Shown here in pieces: positions 4,944 to 5,063 of a stretch of DNA of 5,063 bases; positions within the stretch are counted from its first letter, which is position 1; the number at the start of each line of letters is the position of its first letter. The position numbers and the translations under genes were made by a program. The notes under the pieces are model-generated. The model made no database searches. It had not been told where the DNA came from and saw nothing but the letters and a program-made list of their open reading frames with translations. The stretch is taken from assembly GCA_946887155.1 (NCBI GenBank), contig CAMPKM010000265.1, forward strand, positions 1 to 5,063, given 5' to 3'. Source of the stretch: an uncultured Gemmatimonadota bacterium (GTDB taxonomy: Bacteria; Gemmatimonadota; Gemmatimonadetes; Gemmatimonadales; Gemmatimonadaceae).

Positions 4944-5063
4944 ATGAATCCCGACCGGCCTCCCCGCGCCCGGCTTTTCGGCATCGACCGGACTTCGTCA
5001 GGCGTCGCGCGCGCGGTCGACGACGAGCTGCGATTTCACCTCGAGATGACGGAGAAGGAGCTC
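4944..5063 (+). CDS. N-terminus of ADOP-type ABC transporter permease (cut by window edge)
   Basis: The ATG at 4944 opens a frame of 40 codons running off the window: after a basic stretch (RPPRARLFG) comes 'VARAVDDELRFHLEMTEKEL' (21-40). The 'DELRFHLEM...EL' segment is typical of the cytoplasmic prefix domain of acidobacterial duplicated orphan permeases, large MacB/FtsX-like proteins of roughly 800 aa that are usually preceded by a PadR gene. The start lies 3 nt after the PadR stop, which fits. The membrane helices and periplasmic core domains expected downstream are not in view, so the family call rests on the prefix motif and the context. The transported substrate is unknown. Confidence 0.8.
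   Translation, partial: MNPDRPPRARLFGIDRTSSGVARAVDDELRFHLEMTEKEL

Overview
GC-rich bacterial chromosome fragment (roughly 60-65% GC by eye). It has short intergenic gaps, several secreted proteins of unknown function, and a PadR regulator directly followed by what looks like the start of an acidobacterial-type duplicated orphan permease (ADOP). That combination, together with a small glycine-zipper exported protein containing a 'GSRVRV' strand, suggests Gemmatimonadota or Acidobacteriota, with Gemmatimonadota my preference. This is inference from gene style; no rRNA or other marker gene is present.

Layout. (1) Positions 1-581, minus: 5' part of an ArsR-type HTH regulator fused to a SAM-dependent methyltransferase domain, cut by the window edge. 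An imperfect palindrome abuts its start codon and a perfect TATAAT hexamer inside another palindrome lies upstream. (2) 761-1624, minus: exported or membrane-associated protein of unknown function with a conserved-looking cysteine-containing motif. (3) 1724-1765: strong hairpin terminator separating this gene from the next transcription unit. (4) 2391-3704 and 1790-2377, minus: a PLP-dependent class I/II aminotransferase followed 13 nt later by a small secreted protein, apparently a two-gene operon. (5) 3705-3898: divergent intergenic region with an AT-rich core and a perfect 13-bp palindrome. (6) 3899-4441, plus: TTG-initiated secreted glycine-zipper protein. (7) 4469-4528: five tandem copies of a self-complementary 12-mer. 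(8) 4611-4940 and 4944-5063, plus: PadR regulator and the N-terminus of the ADOP-type permease, 3 nt apart and presumably co-transcribed.

How they fit together: two local regulatory modules are visible. One is the ArsR-methyltransferase gene with a possible autoregulatory site; by family analogy it may relate to SAM/SAH metabolism. The other is the PadR-permease pair at the right edge. The middle genes (aminotransferase and three exported proteins) have no shared pathway that I can demonstrate. I see no mobile element, CRISPR array, tRNA or rRNA. I do not see a convincing new multi-gene system; the most distinctive items are the ArsR-methyltransferase fusion with its start-codon palindrome and the tandem 12-mer array in front of the PadR gene.
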